This document shows positions 1 to 9,145 of a stretch of DNA of 64,000 bases, one piece after another; the first letter of the stretch is position 1, and each line of letters opens with the position of its first letter. The notes under the pieces are model-generated. The model did no database searches, had not been told where the DNA came from, and worked only from the letters and a program-made list of their open reading frames with translations. Position numbers and translations under genes: made by a program. The DNA comes from Streptococcus respiraculi (lineage in GTDB: Bacteria > Bacillota > Bacilli > Lactobacillales > Streptococcaceae). The DNA lies in NCBI RefSeq assembly GCF_003595525.1, contig NZ_CP022680.1, forward strand, positions 1,638,001 through 1,702,000, in the 5' to 3' direction.

Positions 1-1
1 A

Positions 2-304
2 GTCGCAAATGATTTCAAGACCAGCCCCCAAAGCTATGCTCAATGGGAAAAAGGCCTGCGCAAACCCTCAAGCGAAAGTTTAGAAAAACTAGCTCAGTAT
101 TTTGATGTCTCAACAGATTACCTCCTTGGAAAAACCGACCTCAAACAACCTACTATAGCTCTCCTTCACGAAGCTGAACAAGCCTTTCTAACTGCAATTG
201 AGACCCATCACCTCTCAGCAGCTGAACAAGAAACCCTCAAACAAGACCTCACCACCTTCATCGAAGAACGAGCTAATGAACTAGCCACAAACAACAAAGC
301 GTGA
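2..304 (+). CDS. XRE-family transcriptional regulator, C-terminal part
   Basis: The reading frame is open from the window edge to the TGA at 302-304; the start lies outside the window. The visible 100 residues begin inside a Cro/C1-type helix-turn-helix (SPQSYAQWEKGLRKPSSESL is the end of the DNA-recognition region) followed by the usual AQYFDVSTDYLLGKTD segment. A helical tail of about 50 residues ends the protein. Such proteins are DNA-binding repressors or activators. The target cannot be told. An intrinsic terminator overlaps the stop codon, and an insertion sequence begins 23 bases later, so this gene forms the left border of the accessory island. Confidence 0.75.
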   Translation, partial: VANDFKTSPQSYAQWEKGLRKPSSESLEKLAQYFDVSTDYLLGKTDLKQPTIALLHEAEQAFLTAIETHHLSAAEQETLKQDLTTFIEERANELATNNKA

Positions 305-324
305 TTCCACCGAACCACGCTTTT
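296..324 (+). terminator. Intrinsic terminator of the XRE gene
   Basis: AAAGCGTG at 296-303 pairs with CACGCTTT at 316-323 around a 12-base loop. The run of T at the 3' side and the overlap with the stop codon of the regulator support a terminator. Confidence 0.65.
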
Positions 325-447
325 CCGGCTCTATAATTTCTGTAGTGGGTAACTCCACTATGGAGATTATAGAGCTTTTTGACTATATCAAAAAGTCCCA
401 TAAGACTTATAATGAAAAGCGACCAAACTATCATTAGAAAGACTCTT

Positions 448-1752
448 ATGGAACACCTCAATAATACCACATTACTCATCTGAATGAAAGACAAAAATAT
501 TACCTTGAATCATGCCATTCAACACGAGACCCATATCGAACTCATCGCTACACTTGATTATCACCCTCCCAAATGTAAATACTGCAAAGGGAAACAAATC
601 AAATACGACTTCCAAAAACCTTCTAAAATCCCCTACTTAGAAACTGCTGGCTACCCGCTACTTATCCGCCTTCGAAAGCGTCGTTTCAAGTGCAAGGAAT
701 GTGGGAAAATGGCGGTCGCTGAATCTCCTCTTGTTAAGAAGAACCATCAAATCTCTGTCGCTGTCAACCAGAAAATCGCACAATTACTCATCGAAAATCA
801 AGCAATGATACATATCGCACACAGACTCTCCATTTCAGCTTCATCTGTAAGTCGAAAGCTAAATGAGTTTAAATTTGAAACGGATTGGGGTAAGCTCCCA
901 GAAGTCATGTCCTGGGATGAGTATGCCTTCAAGAAAGGGAAAATGAGCTTTATTGTTCAAGATTTTGACACAAATAACATCATCGCTATCCTTGATGGGC
1001 GGACGCAGGCGGTCATCCGAAATCACTTTCTGAGATACCCTAGACAGGTTAGAAACCGCGTCAAAGTCATTACCATGGATATGTTTAGCCCCTACTACAA
1101 ATTAGCTAGGCAGCTTTTTCCACATGCTAAAATAGTGCTTGATCGCTTCCACATTGTGCAACGTCTCAGCCGTGCTATGAATCGTGTCCGCATACAAATC
1201 ATGAATGCTTTTGACCGCAAATCGCATGAATACAAGACGCTCAAACGCTACTGGAAACCTCGCTTTTTTATTTCTAGGCTCAGGCTAAATCAGTCCACTG
1301 GACTGATTTACTTCAACAGGACAGTCGAAAACTCAGTGACAAGCGCTTTTACCGCCCTACATTTCGGATGCATTTGACAAACAAGGAAGTAGTCGAACGT
1401 CTTTTGGGCTGCTCTGACGAACTTAGGAGGCATTATGACCTCTACCAGCTCTTGCTTTTCCATTTTCAAGAGAAACAAGCTGACTATTTTTTCGACTTAA
1501 TTGAAGAACAGATAGAGGGGGCAATCCATTCTTTCAGACTGTTTTTAGGACATTCATGAAAGACAGGGACAAAATTGAGAAGGCTTTGGTTTTACCCTAT
1601 TCAAACGCCAAACTGAAGGCTACAAATAACATCATCAAAGTCATCAAGCGTAATGCCTTTGGATTTCGGAAGATGAAAACTTCAAAAAGCGGCTTTTGAT
1701 TGCCATCAACATCAAAAAAGAGAAGACCAAGATGGTCCTCTCTAGATGTTAG
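448..1752 (+). pseudogene. ISL3-family transposase, multiply frameshifted
   Basis: Compared with the copy at 20493-21802 this gene has a stop soon after the expected ATG at 448, a 53-bp insertion at 1258-1310 that shifts frame, and single-base losses near 1520 and 1670. The readable parts include the N-terminal zinc-finger-like CxxC pairs (CKYC, CKEC), a helix-turn-helix (HRLSISASSVSRKL) and the DDE core segments MSWDEYAF and VITMDMFSPYYKLARQLFP. The C-terminal part continues in another frame from 1368 (MHLTNKEVVERLLG). It cannot make an active transposase. Confidence 0.85.
1258..1310 (+). repeat. 53-bp insertion with perfect palindrome inside the ISL3 transposase (copy 1)
   Basis: The insertion separates the codons for YWK from those for LQQDSRKLSDKR, which are contiguous in IS1167-type transposases as I remember them. 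It ends with arms TAAATCAGTCC and GGACTGATTTA around an ACT loop. The same 53 bases sit at the same place in copy 2. Confidence 0.6.
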
Positions 1753-1787
1753 CTGACATCTACCCACTACAGTTGACAAAGAGCCTA

Positions 1788-1852
1788 GAAAGAAAGAGAC
1801 AGCTAGATTCTCTCTCGTATGGGATAGTACATCACCCACTACAGTGGACAAA
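1788..1852 (+). repeat. Remnant right end of a second ISL3-type element
   Basis: Directly after the ISL3 tip at 1785 the sequence again shows a CCCACTACAGTGGACAAAG block at about 1833-1851, closely like the right-end inverted repeat CCCACTACAGTTGACAAAG. The preceding AAAGAGACAGCTAGATTCTC resembles the transposase 3' end of the intact copy. This looks like about 65 bp left from a related, diverged element. Confidence 0.5.
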
Positions 1853-1903
1853 GTACCACGATTACGAAGCATCATATTTTCATGAATCTTTTAAAACCAA
1901 ATC

Positions 1904-3319
1904 TCAAGACATTAGTTTTTTTAGATTCTTATGTGTATCACAGAATGAAGCTTTTTTTACAAGTAAATATGCTCCATAGAAAATTATATATAAAGTAATT
2001 GCTATCATTGGTTGTAAAAACCATCCTGCTAAGATAAATATTATTGTCAAAATGACTTCAAAATAGATATCATGCTTAACGTCTACTTCTAGCTCCCTTG
2101 TGACCACAATTTCTGCTATTATACATCTGAAAGCCAGTAAAACCACTATGCTCACTATCGCTAAATCTAAATTCTTTAATATAAAAGTAGTAAACAGTGT
2201 CAATCCCAAGCTTAAACAAACTGTTCGAATATTAACTCTAAGAATGAATTTCTCCATTCTCAATGCTTTTAAATAGGTATTAATAAGTAAAGACATTTTA
2301 CCTTCATAAATAGCCATTGGAAAAATGAGAACCATGTATTTTATGCTTTCCATATAATGGGGAAGCCAATTTACGAGTACTAATTTTAATGGGTAGTAAA
2401 GGAGCAACATCCCTAACATAAGAGGCATTAATAAATTTCGTAAATTTTTATACAAAAATGGTAATCTACTACGTTCTAAGCGTTTTAACATTGGAAAAAT
2501 TACAATACCAACTGCATTAATAAAAATCATCATGAGATTAGAAATGCTTAAAGTTAACGATACTTTGCCAAAAGTAGCAATATCCCATTGTCTTTCAATT
2601 CCTAAACGTACTATTCCAATAATCAGTAGACTAGCTACATTAGACAGCATTAGGTTACTTCCAACCTTAATATTATCAAACGTCTCAAAATAGTCTAGTT
2701 CAAAATAAGAAAAATTTTTTAATAAAATAGATCGACATAAATAAAGACCATATAATAATGAAATAAATCTCGCAATGACATCTACATAAATCATCATACG
2801 ATAATTTTTTATATCTACTATGATAAAACCAATTAACAAAACTGTATACAGAAATCTATCTAAGATAGTAATTGCTGAACTTTGCTTGATGCGATTAGTT
2901 GTTTGTAAGATATAAATTACAAAAAAACGCAAATTTGTCAATAGCAATGTAATTCCTAATTGTCCAAAAATAAACTTCTTATCACCATCAGTAGTACAAA
3001 TCAAGCCATACAGAAAGATTAAAAAAGCTATAATAGTTTGGAAAAGGGTATACATCACAAACTGCGAATAAAACTGCTTTTTGTCTAAATCTTCAAAATG
3101 GGATCCGCCATACTTTAAATAGATACCATCAATCCAGCCAAGATGAAAGAATCCGACATAACTCACATAAAATAAGTATAGCTGCCAGTAACCATAGCTT
3201 GCTACTCCTATCAACTTTGGCAACACTAAAATAACCAAAGTTGAGACTAGCATACTTAGCAAATTGGAAAATATTGCATAGCCAGAATTGACTAATATTT
3301 TTTTTATTTTATTATTCAT
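1904..3319 (-). CDS. wzx: Polysaccharide flippase (Wzx-like, MATE/MVF superfamily)
   Basis: This 471-residue protein is almost wholly hydrophobic, with about 12-14 membrane segments starting at residue 10 (GYAIFSNLLSMLVSTLVILV). That is the usual layout of Wzx flippases, which turn undecaprenyl-diphosphate-linked repeat units to the outer face of the membrane. It is the last gene of the minus-strand polysaccharide operon and its start overlaps the end of the SDR gene by 8 bases, indicating translational coupling. It is AT-rich like its neighbours. The family diverges fast, so substrate cannot be read. The ISL3 remnant follows its stop within about 50 bases. Confidence 0.85.
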   Translation of the reverse strand: MNNKIKKILVNSGYAIFSNLLSMLVSTLVILVLPKLIGVASYGYWQLYLFYVSYVGFFHLGWIDGIYLKYGGSHFEDLDKKQFYSQFVMYTLFQTIIAFLIFLYGLICTTDGDKKFIFGQLGITLLLTNLRFFVIYILQTTNRIKQSSAITILDRFLYTVLLIGFIIVDIKNYRMMIYVDVIARFISLLYGLYLCRSILLKNFSYFELDYFETFDNIKVGSNLMLSNVASLLIIGIVRLGIERQWDIATFGKVSLTLSISNLMMIFINAVGIVIFPMLKRLERSRLPFLYKNLRNLLMPLMLGMLLLYYPLKLVLVNWLPHYMESIKYMVLIFPMAIYEGKMSLLINTYLKALRMEKFILRVNIRTVCLSLGLTLFTTFILKNLDLAIVSIVVLLAFRCIIAEIVVTRELEVDVKHDIYFEVILTIIFILAGWFLQPMIAITLYIIFYGAYLLVKKASFCDTHKNLKKLMS

Positions 3320-4373
3320 TTTGCTTCACTCGACTGTGTCTCATAGATTGAATCAACCCAGTAAAAATAGTAGGTAAATCAACAGTGGGTTTCCATCCGA
3401 GATTTTCTAACTTTTTAGTCAGCAATTTCAATTTTACCTCGGGATTATAACCAAGCTTATTAATATCTTGGAAATCAAATACTACTTTTGTAGCTGATGA
3501 CTCTTCCAAAGAGGTTACTAATTCTGCCATATCTTTAATTGAAATAAGAGTATTTTCGTTTGCAACATTATACGCTTCTTCACTTTGACCTAAAATCAAT
3601 ACGTATAATATACCAGCAATTGCATCCTTAATAGAACAATAGTTTCTCTCTGTTCTTCCCGCTGTATGCAATACAATATCTTTTTTTTCAATTATGGAAC
3701 GTGCAAACTGTGCGAATACTCTGTTGTCTTCATAGTTCACACCAGGTCCAAAAGTTTGGCACAGTCTAGCAACTTTTACAGGCAAATGATACTGCGTCGC
3801 ATAGGATATACTTAAACTTTCAGCTAAACGCTTTCCCTCCGAATAGCTACTACGAGCATTGGCAGGATTTAAATATCCAAAGTCATCCTCCGAAACATCT
3901 TTTTGACCATCAAAAGAACCATATACTTCCAGTGAAGATAGTAATACAAACCCCGTAATACTTTTTACTTTAGCTAATTCTAACATATTACGAGTACCAT
4001 CAACCACTGTAAAAATAGTATCCACTGGCTTTTGGACAAAATCTAAGGAATTTGTCACGCTTGCTCCATGAATAATGTAATCAATAGGGTCTGCAACTTC
4101 GATTCTATCTCTAACATCCCCTTCTACTACCTGAAGCTCAGCGATATTATCACCAAAAATAGATTTAGCTTTCAATAACGAACGAACCAAGATAGTAATA
4201 CTTATATTCAAATCATACTTCTTATTTGCGGTTAATAACGCAAGGACGATTTGTGAACCAATCAATCCTGTAGCACCTGTTACAAATATTTTTTTCGTAT
4301 GCAAATGCTCAAAAAGATCTTTATTTTCAGACACTAGTGCCTCTATCTCTGTAACTACATATTTATCAAACAT
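3312..4373 (-). CDS. NAD-dependent epimerase/dehydratase (extended SDR), CDP-alditol pathway candidate
   Basis: The 353-residue protein has a Rossmann nucleotide site (FVTGATGLIGSQ at about 30) and the SDR catalytic set, with S in LLSSLEVYG and the YxxxK motif in SSYSEGKRLAE. It ends two bases after the cytidylyltransferase gene, so the pair is almost surely co-translated and acts on one substrate. In streptococcal capsules such pairs make CDP-linked alditols: the cytidylyltransferase activates a sugar phosphate and the dehydrogenase reduces it. Examples are the mnp1/mnp2 (mannitol) and ribitol or arabinitol pathways. Here a LicD transferase is in the same operon, which fits. The exact sugar is not determined; an epimerase for another nucleotide sugar is possible. 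Confidence 0.75.
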   Translation of the reverse strand: MFDKYVVTEIEALVSENKDLFEHLHTKKIFVTGATGLIGSQIVLALLTANKKYDLNISITILVRSLLKAKSIFGDNIAELQVVEGDVRDRIEVADPIDYIIHGASVTNSLDFVQKPVDTIFTVVDGTRNMLELAKVKSITGFVLLSSLEVYGSFDGQKDVSEDDFGYLNPANARSSYSEGKRLAESLSISYATQYHLPVKVARLCQTFGPGVNYEDNRVFAQFARSIIEKKDIVLHTAGRTERNYCSIKDAIAGILYVLILGQSEEAYNVANENTLISIKDMAELVTSLEESSATKVVFDFQDINKLGYNPEVKLKLLTKKLENLGWKPTVDLPTIFTGLIQSMRHSRVKQNE

Positions 4374-4375
4374 TT

Positions 4376-5104
4376 TTATCCAAATACCTGTTCATTTTCT
4401 CTAGAATCATAAATAGCCTTAAAAATATAGAAATCGGAAGGTGTTGTAATTTTAATATTCTCTGCTCCCCCCATTACCGTATGTAATTTCATACCATAAT
4501 GTCGCACCAATGTCGCTGAATCCGTCATATTGAATAGATTATCTTGCTGGGCTTTTAAATGCAATCGAAAAATGTCTTTAAAATAAAAAGTTTGAGGAGC
4601 AACTGCTGTTTGACAACTATCTCGATCAACAACATTCGTAATCGAATTATTTTCATCAACTTGTATTACGGTTTCAATAACAGGCTTAACAGTAACTGTT
4701 GCACCATACTTTCGAACACTTTCGAGGTTTTTACTAATAATGTCCGCATCTATAAGAGGACGAACTCCATCATGGATTAACACAACATCATCATCACTTT
4801 TCACTAATTTTTGAACAGCCTCTAAACCATTAAAGATTGATAATTGCCCGGTTCTACCACCTGATACAATTTCTCTAACTTTTGATATTTGAAATTTAAC
4901 TAATAAACTTCGTAAATAATCATGCCACCCATCTACGCAGACAATAATAATATTATCAATCTTCGGATGATTTTCAAAATGCTCAATCGTATGAATAATA
5001 ATAGGTTTTCCGTGCAACTCGAGAAATTGTTTCGGTTTTGCTGTTATCTTCATTCTTGTACCGGTTCCACCAGCAAAAATAACTACTGAATTACTTCCAT
5101 TCAT
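4376..5104 (-). CDS. IspD/TarI-like cytidylyltransferase
   Basis: At 242 residues this matches the IspD/TarI family. The N-terminal FAGGTGTRM and KPKQFLELHGKPI segments are the CTP-binding loop and lysines, followed by DGVRPLID (metal and substrate site) and RDSCQTAVAPQTFY. Family members transfer CMP onto methylerythritol 4-phosphate, ribitol 5-phosphate or other sugar phosphates. Placement between wzy and an SDR gene in a capsule operon argues for activation of an alditol or ketose phosphate for the polysaccharide rather than isoprenoid synthesis. Its ATG overlaps the wzy stop by 4 bases. Confidence 0.85.
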   Translation of the reverse strand: MNGSNSVVIFAGGTGTRMKITAKPKQFLELHGKPIIIHTIEHFENHPKIDNIIIVCVDGWHDYLRSLLVKFQISKVREIVSGGRTGQLSIFNGLEAVQKLVKSDDDVVLIHDGVRPLIDADIISKNLESVRKYGATVTVKPVIETVIQVDENNSITNVVDRDSCQTAVAPQTFYFKDIFRLHLKAQQDNLFNMTDSATLVRHYGMKLHTVMGGAENIKITTPSDFYIFKAIYDSRENEQVFG

Positions 5105-6402
5105 TTGTCTCCTCCTTCAGATACTCTTCTTTTTCGAATATACCAATAAAAAATAGCTACCCATCCAATTTCATAAAGTGATCCTAAATGAAATCTATTA
5201 AAAAATTGTTCTAAAATAGTGAAGTAGGCTAATGGATAAATAGTTAGAGAATAAAAAATCCATGAAAACATATACTGAGTTTTTCGAGTCCATGAATACA
5301 GCGTTTCAAAAAATAAGCCCATAATAAATGGAAAGATTACCGTTCCAAAATAACCAAAATCCTCTACAAAAGGACGCATAGCTGAGTAAATATTGGACTC
5401 ATAAACAAAGCCTGTTTTAGATTTATAGATAATAAATTCAGAAAAAACAGAGCCTTTATACACTAGACTTTCTATTCCCAATCTTCCTAAGACACCTAAA
5501 AATGAACGAAAAGTTACCAATCCAAATTTATAATCTATTGGTAATGACTTATCAAGATAAAGATTGAAATTATACAAACCTGACCCACCATAAAGACTGA
5601 TAGCACGACTAAAATCTGATTTATAGCCCTTTAATTTACCAAAGATATAAAAAATACCTACAGCCAATACTATATAAAATGCCAATTTTACCAGTAGTCT
5701 GAAGTGAGCTCGAGTTATTTTTCCCTTATTAGTAGCTGTAAAAAACAGTATCCAAAGTACAATACAATAAATAAAAAAGCGTAATAGTATATTGCGATCA
5801 GTTGAGATAGCAGCCATTAATAAAAATATGCTAATAACAACAAAATGGAGCAACTGGCTTTTACTTGTTTTTACTACATATTTATCCAATAAAAATTGAA
5901 AAAAACTAATATTTGCAAGAGCTGTTAAAATTTTTACTAACTGATTAACTATAAAAGTATTTGAACCACTATGCTCAACGTTTCTATCATAAATTTGACG
6001 TAGCATAAAGCTAAAATCCGTTGATAACTGAATTCCTCTAAAAATAAGAAGGACATAGACTATCATAGCAATTATGGTTATCCAAAATAGCAACTTACTA
6101 GGACTAGCCACGATAAATAAGCTGCTATCCTTAGAGCTTTCCGGTATAACAAGAGACTTCTTCCTTGCATTAAAATAATCTATGACGAGAGTTCCTATAT
6201 AAAAAGACAAAATCGCAGTCACAGTATAAATCATGAAACGATTATTCAAAGCTACATCCCAGTTTTTCTGATTAACCATTATAATGCTAGAAGCTAAAAT
6301 AAACGATAACAAAAAAATAATGTTCGGCCTTATTAAGCTTCTCCACTTATAGAAATCGATTCCTAACAAAACAAAGGATACTATTAATAATAGATAAATC
6401 AT
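5101..6402 (-). CDS. wzy: Polysaccharide polymerase (Wzy-like)
   Basis: The 433-residue integral membrane protein has about 11-12 hydrophobic segments and a larger outside loop in the second half (roughly residues 265-345, from GYKSDFSRAISLYGG to SNIYSAMRPFVEDFG). This is the layout of Wzy polymerases, which join repeat units on the outer membrane face. There is no conserved short motif, so the call rests on topology, length and position between glycosyltransferase and flippase genes. It overlaps the cytidylyltransferase start. The segment is clearly more AT-rich than the core genes in the right half of the window. Confidence 0.75.
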   Translation of the reverse strand: MIYLLLIVSFVLLGIDFYKWRSLIRPNIIFLLSFILASSIIMVNQKNWDVALNNRFMIYTVTAILSFYIGTLVIDYFNARKKSLVIPESSKDSSLFIVASPSKLLFWITIIAMIVYVLLIFRGIQLSTDFSFMLRQIYDRNVEHSGSNTFIVNQLVKILTALANISFFQFLLDKYVVKTSKSQLLHFVVISIFLLMAAISTDRNILLRFFIYCIVLWILFFTATNKGKITRAHFRLLVKLAFYIVLAVGIFYIFGKLKGYKSDFSRAISLYGGSGLYNFNLYLDKSLPIDYKFGLVTFRSFLGVLGRLGIESLVYKGSVFSEFIIYKSKTGFVYESNIYSAMRPFVEDFGYFGTVIFPFIMGLFFETLYSWTRKTQYMFSWIFYSLTIYPLAYFTILEQFFNRFHLGSLYEIGWVAIFYWYIRKRRVSEGGDK

Positions 6403-6450
6403 AATTCTCCTTACAACCTAAAATTTTATTCAAATATATTTATATGTGCT

Positions 6451-7377
6451 CTAAATCAGATTGAAGATAATTTTTAATCTGATTGCCCACTTAGGCTCAT
6501 TAGATAAGGAAAATAAACGACTATTTCTTATCAAAGCCAGTTTAGATGAGAAATCCTGTTGGTAGCCACTTAATATTTTTAAATCTGATAGAATCGTTCT
6601 CTCCATCATATCTTCAAATTTCTCAACTAATTCCGTCGCTAGTAGACTTCTGCCATTTCTTTTTGATTTATTGCGTAACTTTTTACACCAGTTAATATAA
6701 ATATTTTCTTTTTTGACCCCTACTACATTATTTTCATGTTGTCGATAATAAATAAAGGCATCCGTGTCATATATTATTTTGCCGATAAGACTAGCAACCA
6801 TGGCAACCCAAACATCATGAATCCTAACTTTTAGTAAATCGCTCGATGGCCTACGTTCCTTAGCAATTAAAGTAGTTTGAAGTGGTTTATTCCACACCAT
6901 CGTACAGCCTGTTACTAGATTATTCGTTAAAATTTGAAGACTACTTATATTTATCAACTGCTGATGTCTCAGTCCAATAACACGTGTCTCTTGATCAACT
7001 AAAGTTTGATTTGAGCAATATAATATTGGTTTTTGTGTTTCTACATTATCTATAGCTTTTATAGCCTCAAACAATTTCTCTGGTAACCATATATCATCTT
7101 GGTCGCAAAAAGCATAATAATCATAATCTATCCCAGCCTGATATAACACTTCCATAAAACTATTACCAACTCCAAGATTAAGCCCATCATTCTTTACAAA
7201 AATGAGCCTATCCGCATAAGACTCTAATATCTCTAACGTTGTATCTTGAGAACAATCATCTCTAACAAAAATGCTTACCTCAACTCCTTCTTGTTGCAAT
7301 AAACTATCTATTTGTTCTCTTAAATAGTTTTCGCCATTGTAGGTACTCATGATAATGGCAACTTTTGGTTTATTCAT
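6451..7377 (-). CDS. GT2 glycosyltransferase, rhamnosyltransferase-like
   Basis: The 308-residue protein opens with the GT-A fold motif VAIIMSTYNGENYLREQIDS, followed by RDDCSQDTT and the catalytic-site motif FCDQDDIWLPEKL (DxD-like). This ordering is typical of the family-2 group that includes RgpB/WchF-type rhamnosyltransferases. It lacks obvious membrane segments and should work at the inner membrane face on the lipid-linked repeat unit. It lies 3 bases after licD. Donor and acceptor sugars cannot be read. Confidence 0.85.
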   Translation of the reverse strand: MNKPKVAIIMSTYNGENYLREQIDSLLQQEGVEVSIFVRDDCSQDTTLEILESYADRLIFVKNDGLNLGVGNSFMEVLYQAGIDYDYYAFCDQDDIWLPEKLFEAIKAIDNVETQKPILYCSNQTLVDQETRVIGLRHQQLINISSLQILTNNLVTGCTMVWNKPLQTTLIAKERRPSSDLLKVRIHDVWVAMVASLIGKIIYDTDAFIYYRQHENNVVGVKKENIYINWCKKLRNKSKRNGRSLLATELVEKFEDMMERTILSDLKILSGYQQDFSSKLALIRNSRLFSLSNEPKWAIRLKIIFNLI

Positions 7378-7380
7378 GTA

Positions 7381-8193
7381 TTATCTCCAATAGTATTGTG
7401 ACCTATGGTGCGAAACTTGCTGGTCTATAGGGGGTAGATGCATATAGTTTCCATAATGTTTAGTCAAGTAAGCATCATAGTCCAAAATGATGTCGAAATC
7501 ATATCCTTCAAATTGAATAGTTTGGTAGTCCTTAAACGTAGAGGCTAGCATAATCTCCTTCTCACGATAGACCCCACTAATACAGCCTGCAAAGCGAGAA
7601 GTCTCAAAGTCATTTAGTTGACAAGTTGCATCTACTGACTGACATAGCTTTTGCTTATTCACAAATCTACTTATAAAAAAGAAGAACATGCGCACGGGCT
7701 CAAATACAATCGATCTTGTTTCACTTCTAAAGTACTTTTTCCATTTTGAAGCAACTAATAATTCTCTTTTAAAGCGTCCCTTATTAAAGTTTCTTAAAGC
7801 GATAGAATCATTATTACCTAAACCATCAATTGGAAAAATATCAATGCTAACCCCCATCTTATAATCTATCTCGCGTGAGTCATCGACAAGACATGTTCTT
7901 CTATCACTAATTCTAGTAAATAAATCAAAATAATCTTCTGTATAATTCAATGATAAACAGTCAAACCCACAATTATGATGATGGCAATATTCTAAAAATT
8001 TTTCATAATCAACGCGAGGCATCATAATATCAATATCATCATCCCACGGAATAAAACCTCCATGGCGGATAGCTCCTAAAAGTGTCCCTCCCCCTAATGA
8101 ATAACGAAAAGAATTTTCTTTACAAATCTTATTAAATTCAATTAGTAAGTCAAGAGCAACTCTCTGTACTTCCTTTAGCTCTAGTTCTGCCAT
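7381..8193 (-). CDS. licD: LicD-family phosphotransferase
   Basis: The 270-residue protein shows the LicD/FKTN signature: YSLGGGTLLGAIRHGGFIP followed by the metal-binding WDDDIDIMMPR, and a later SIDIFPIDG. LicD proteins transfer phosphocholine, or in capsule loci ribitol, mannitol or other CDP-linked phosphates, onto glycans. No choline kinase or uptake genes (licA, licB, licC) are present here. The operon does contain a CDP-sugar cytidylyltransferase and SDR pair, so alditol-phosphate transfer is the better guess. About 100 bp without an ORF separate it from the next upstream gene. Confidence 0.85.
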   Translation of the reverse strand: MAELELKEVQRVALDLLIEFNKICKENSFRYSLGGGTLLGAIRHGGFIPWDDDIDIMMPRVDYEKFLEYCHHHNCGFDCLSLNYTEDYFDLFTRISDRRTCLVDDSREIDYKMGVSIDIFPIDGLGNNDSIALRNFNKGRFKRELLVASKWKKYFRSETRSIVFEPVRMFFFFISRFVNKQKLCQSVDATCQLNDFETSRFAGCISGVYREKEIMLASTFKDYQTIQFEGYDFDIILDYDAYLTKHYGNYMHLPPIDQQVSHHRSQYYWR

Positions 8194-8292
8194 TATTAAC
8201 TGATACCTTCTTACATTCTCTACTATTTTTATAATTTCATTTTTATATATAATATTAAATATATTATTCTAGTGTTACATGTTTTACCTACT

Positions 8293-9144
8293 CTATAGCT
8301 CTGATAATTCATTTTTGTTACGCAATAATTTTGTAAAAATCCACAAACGGATTTCATTAGGAACCAGTGCTACAATTGTTTGAATCGCAACAGTTTTATA
8401 ATAATCAAAATGACTAATAAACCCTGTTTCTAAAATCTTTTTACGGCCGTTACAATATTTTTTCAGATATGCAAAACCGCCACGTCTTTCAATCATACCA
8501 GCGCCTGTTCGGACATCGACTAGATAGTCATCAATGTTCATACCTTTAGCTCCTGAAAGTAACATTCTTACCCAGAGCATATCATCCTCCATCAGAGGAG
8601 CATCTTCATAATTTCCTGCTTTTAAAACGCTACTCTTCTTAAACATGACTGTTACATGATTAAATGCACTTCTGCTCTTTTGATAGCGCATAATCTCATC
8701 ATGCTCTAAAGGAACCTTACGGACCGCGTTAGGTTGCTGAGGATCTGTATCAAACTCAAGTATGTGACTGCCACAAATGTCTAGTCCAGTATCCTTCTCA
8801 AAGCATGCCAACTGCTTTTCAAATCGATCTTTATGCGCAATATCATCCGTATCCATCCGCGCAACCAATTCATAGCTACAATGCAACATCCCTTCTCTCA
8901 AGGCCAATCCTAGACCAACATTCCGCTCAAGTGGCACCCGTTTGATGAGCCCTGGATATCGGTCCTGATAGTTATCCAATACCTGGTACAATTCTTGTGA
9001 CAGTGGTCCATCTTCTACAATAACCCACTCCGCAGCAGGCAAAGTTTGGATCAATAAACTATCAAAACACTCCTGCAAATAGCGAGGATTTTCTTTTATA
9101 TACAAAGACAGTAAGACACTAAACTTTTTTCCTATTCCTATCAT
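8293..9144 (-). CDS. GT2 glycosyltransferase
   Basis: The 283-residue protein carries the family-2 GT-A core: FSVLLSLYIKENPRYLQECF, EWVIVEDGP, NVGLGLALREGM and the donor-binding MDTDDIA. A later EDDMLWVRML segment holds the usual catalytic acidic residues. The relation is closest to capsular galactosyl- or N-acetylgalactosaminyl-type transferases, but the donor is unknown. It starts 2 bases after the aminotransferase stop and so probably adds the second sugar to the amino-sugar primer made by the preceding genes. Confidence 0.85.
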   Translation of the reverse strand: MIGIGKKFSVLLSLYIKENPRYLQECFDSLLIQTLPAAEWVIVEDGPLSQELYQVLDNYQDRYPGLIKRVPLERNVGLGLALREGMLHCSYELVARMDTDDIAHKDRFEKQLACFEKDTGLDICGSHILEFDTDPQQPNAVRKVPLEHDEIMRYQKSRSAFNHVTVMFKKSSVLKAGNYEDAPLMEDDMLWVRMLLSGAKGMNIDDYLVDVRTGAGMIERRGGFAYLKKYCNGRKKILETGFISHFDYYKTVAIQTIVALVPNEIRLWIFTKLLRNKNELSEL

Positions 9145-9145
9145 A

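Larger units (their letters stand above)
327..1785 (+). mobile_element. ISL3-family insertion sequence (IS1167/IS1193-like), copy 1, decayed
   Basis: The left tip GGCTCTATAATTTCTGTAGT at 327 and the right tip, read on the other strand as GGCTCTTTGTCAACTGTAGT ending at 1785, form imperfect inverted repeats that share GGCTCT and CTGTAGTGGGTA. Length is 1459 bp, right for the family. The 8 bases on either side do not match, so no target duplication remains and the flanks have been rearranged. A second copy in the same orientation lies at 20371-21836. Confidence 0.85.
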
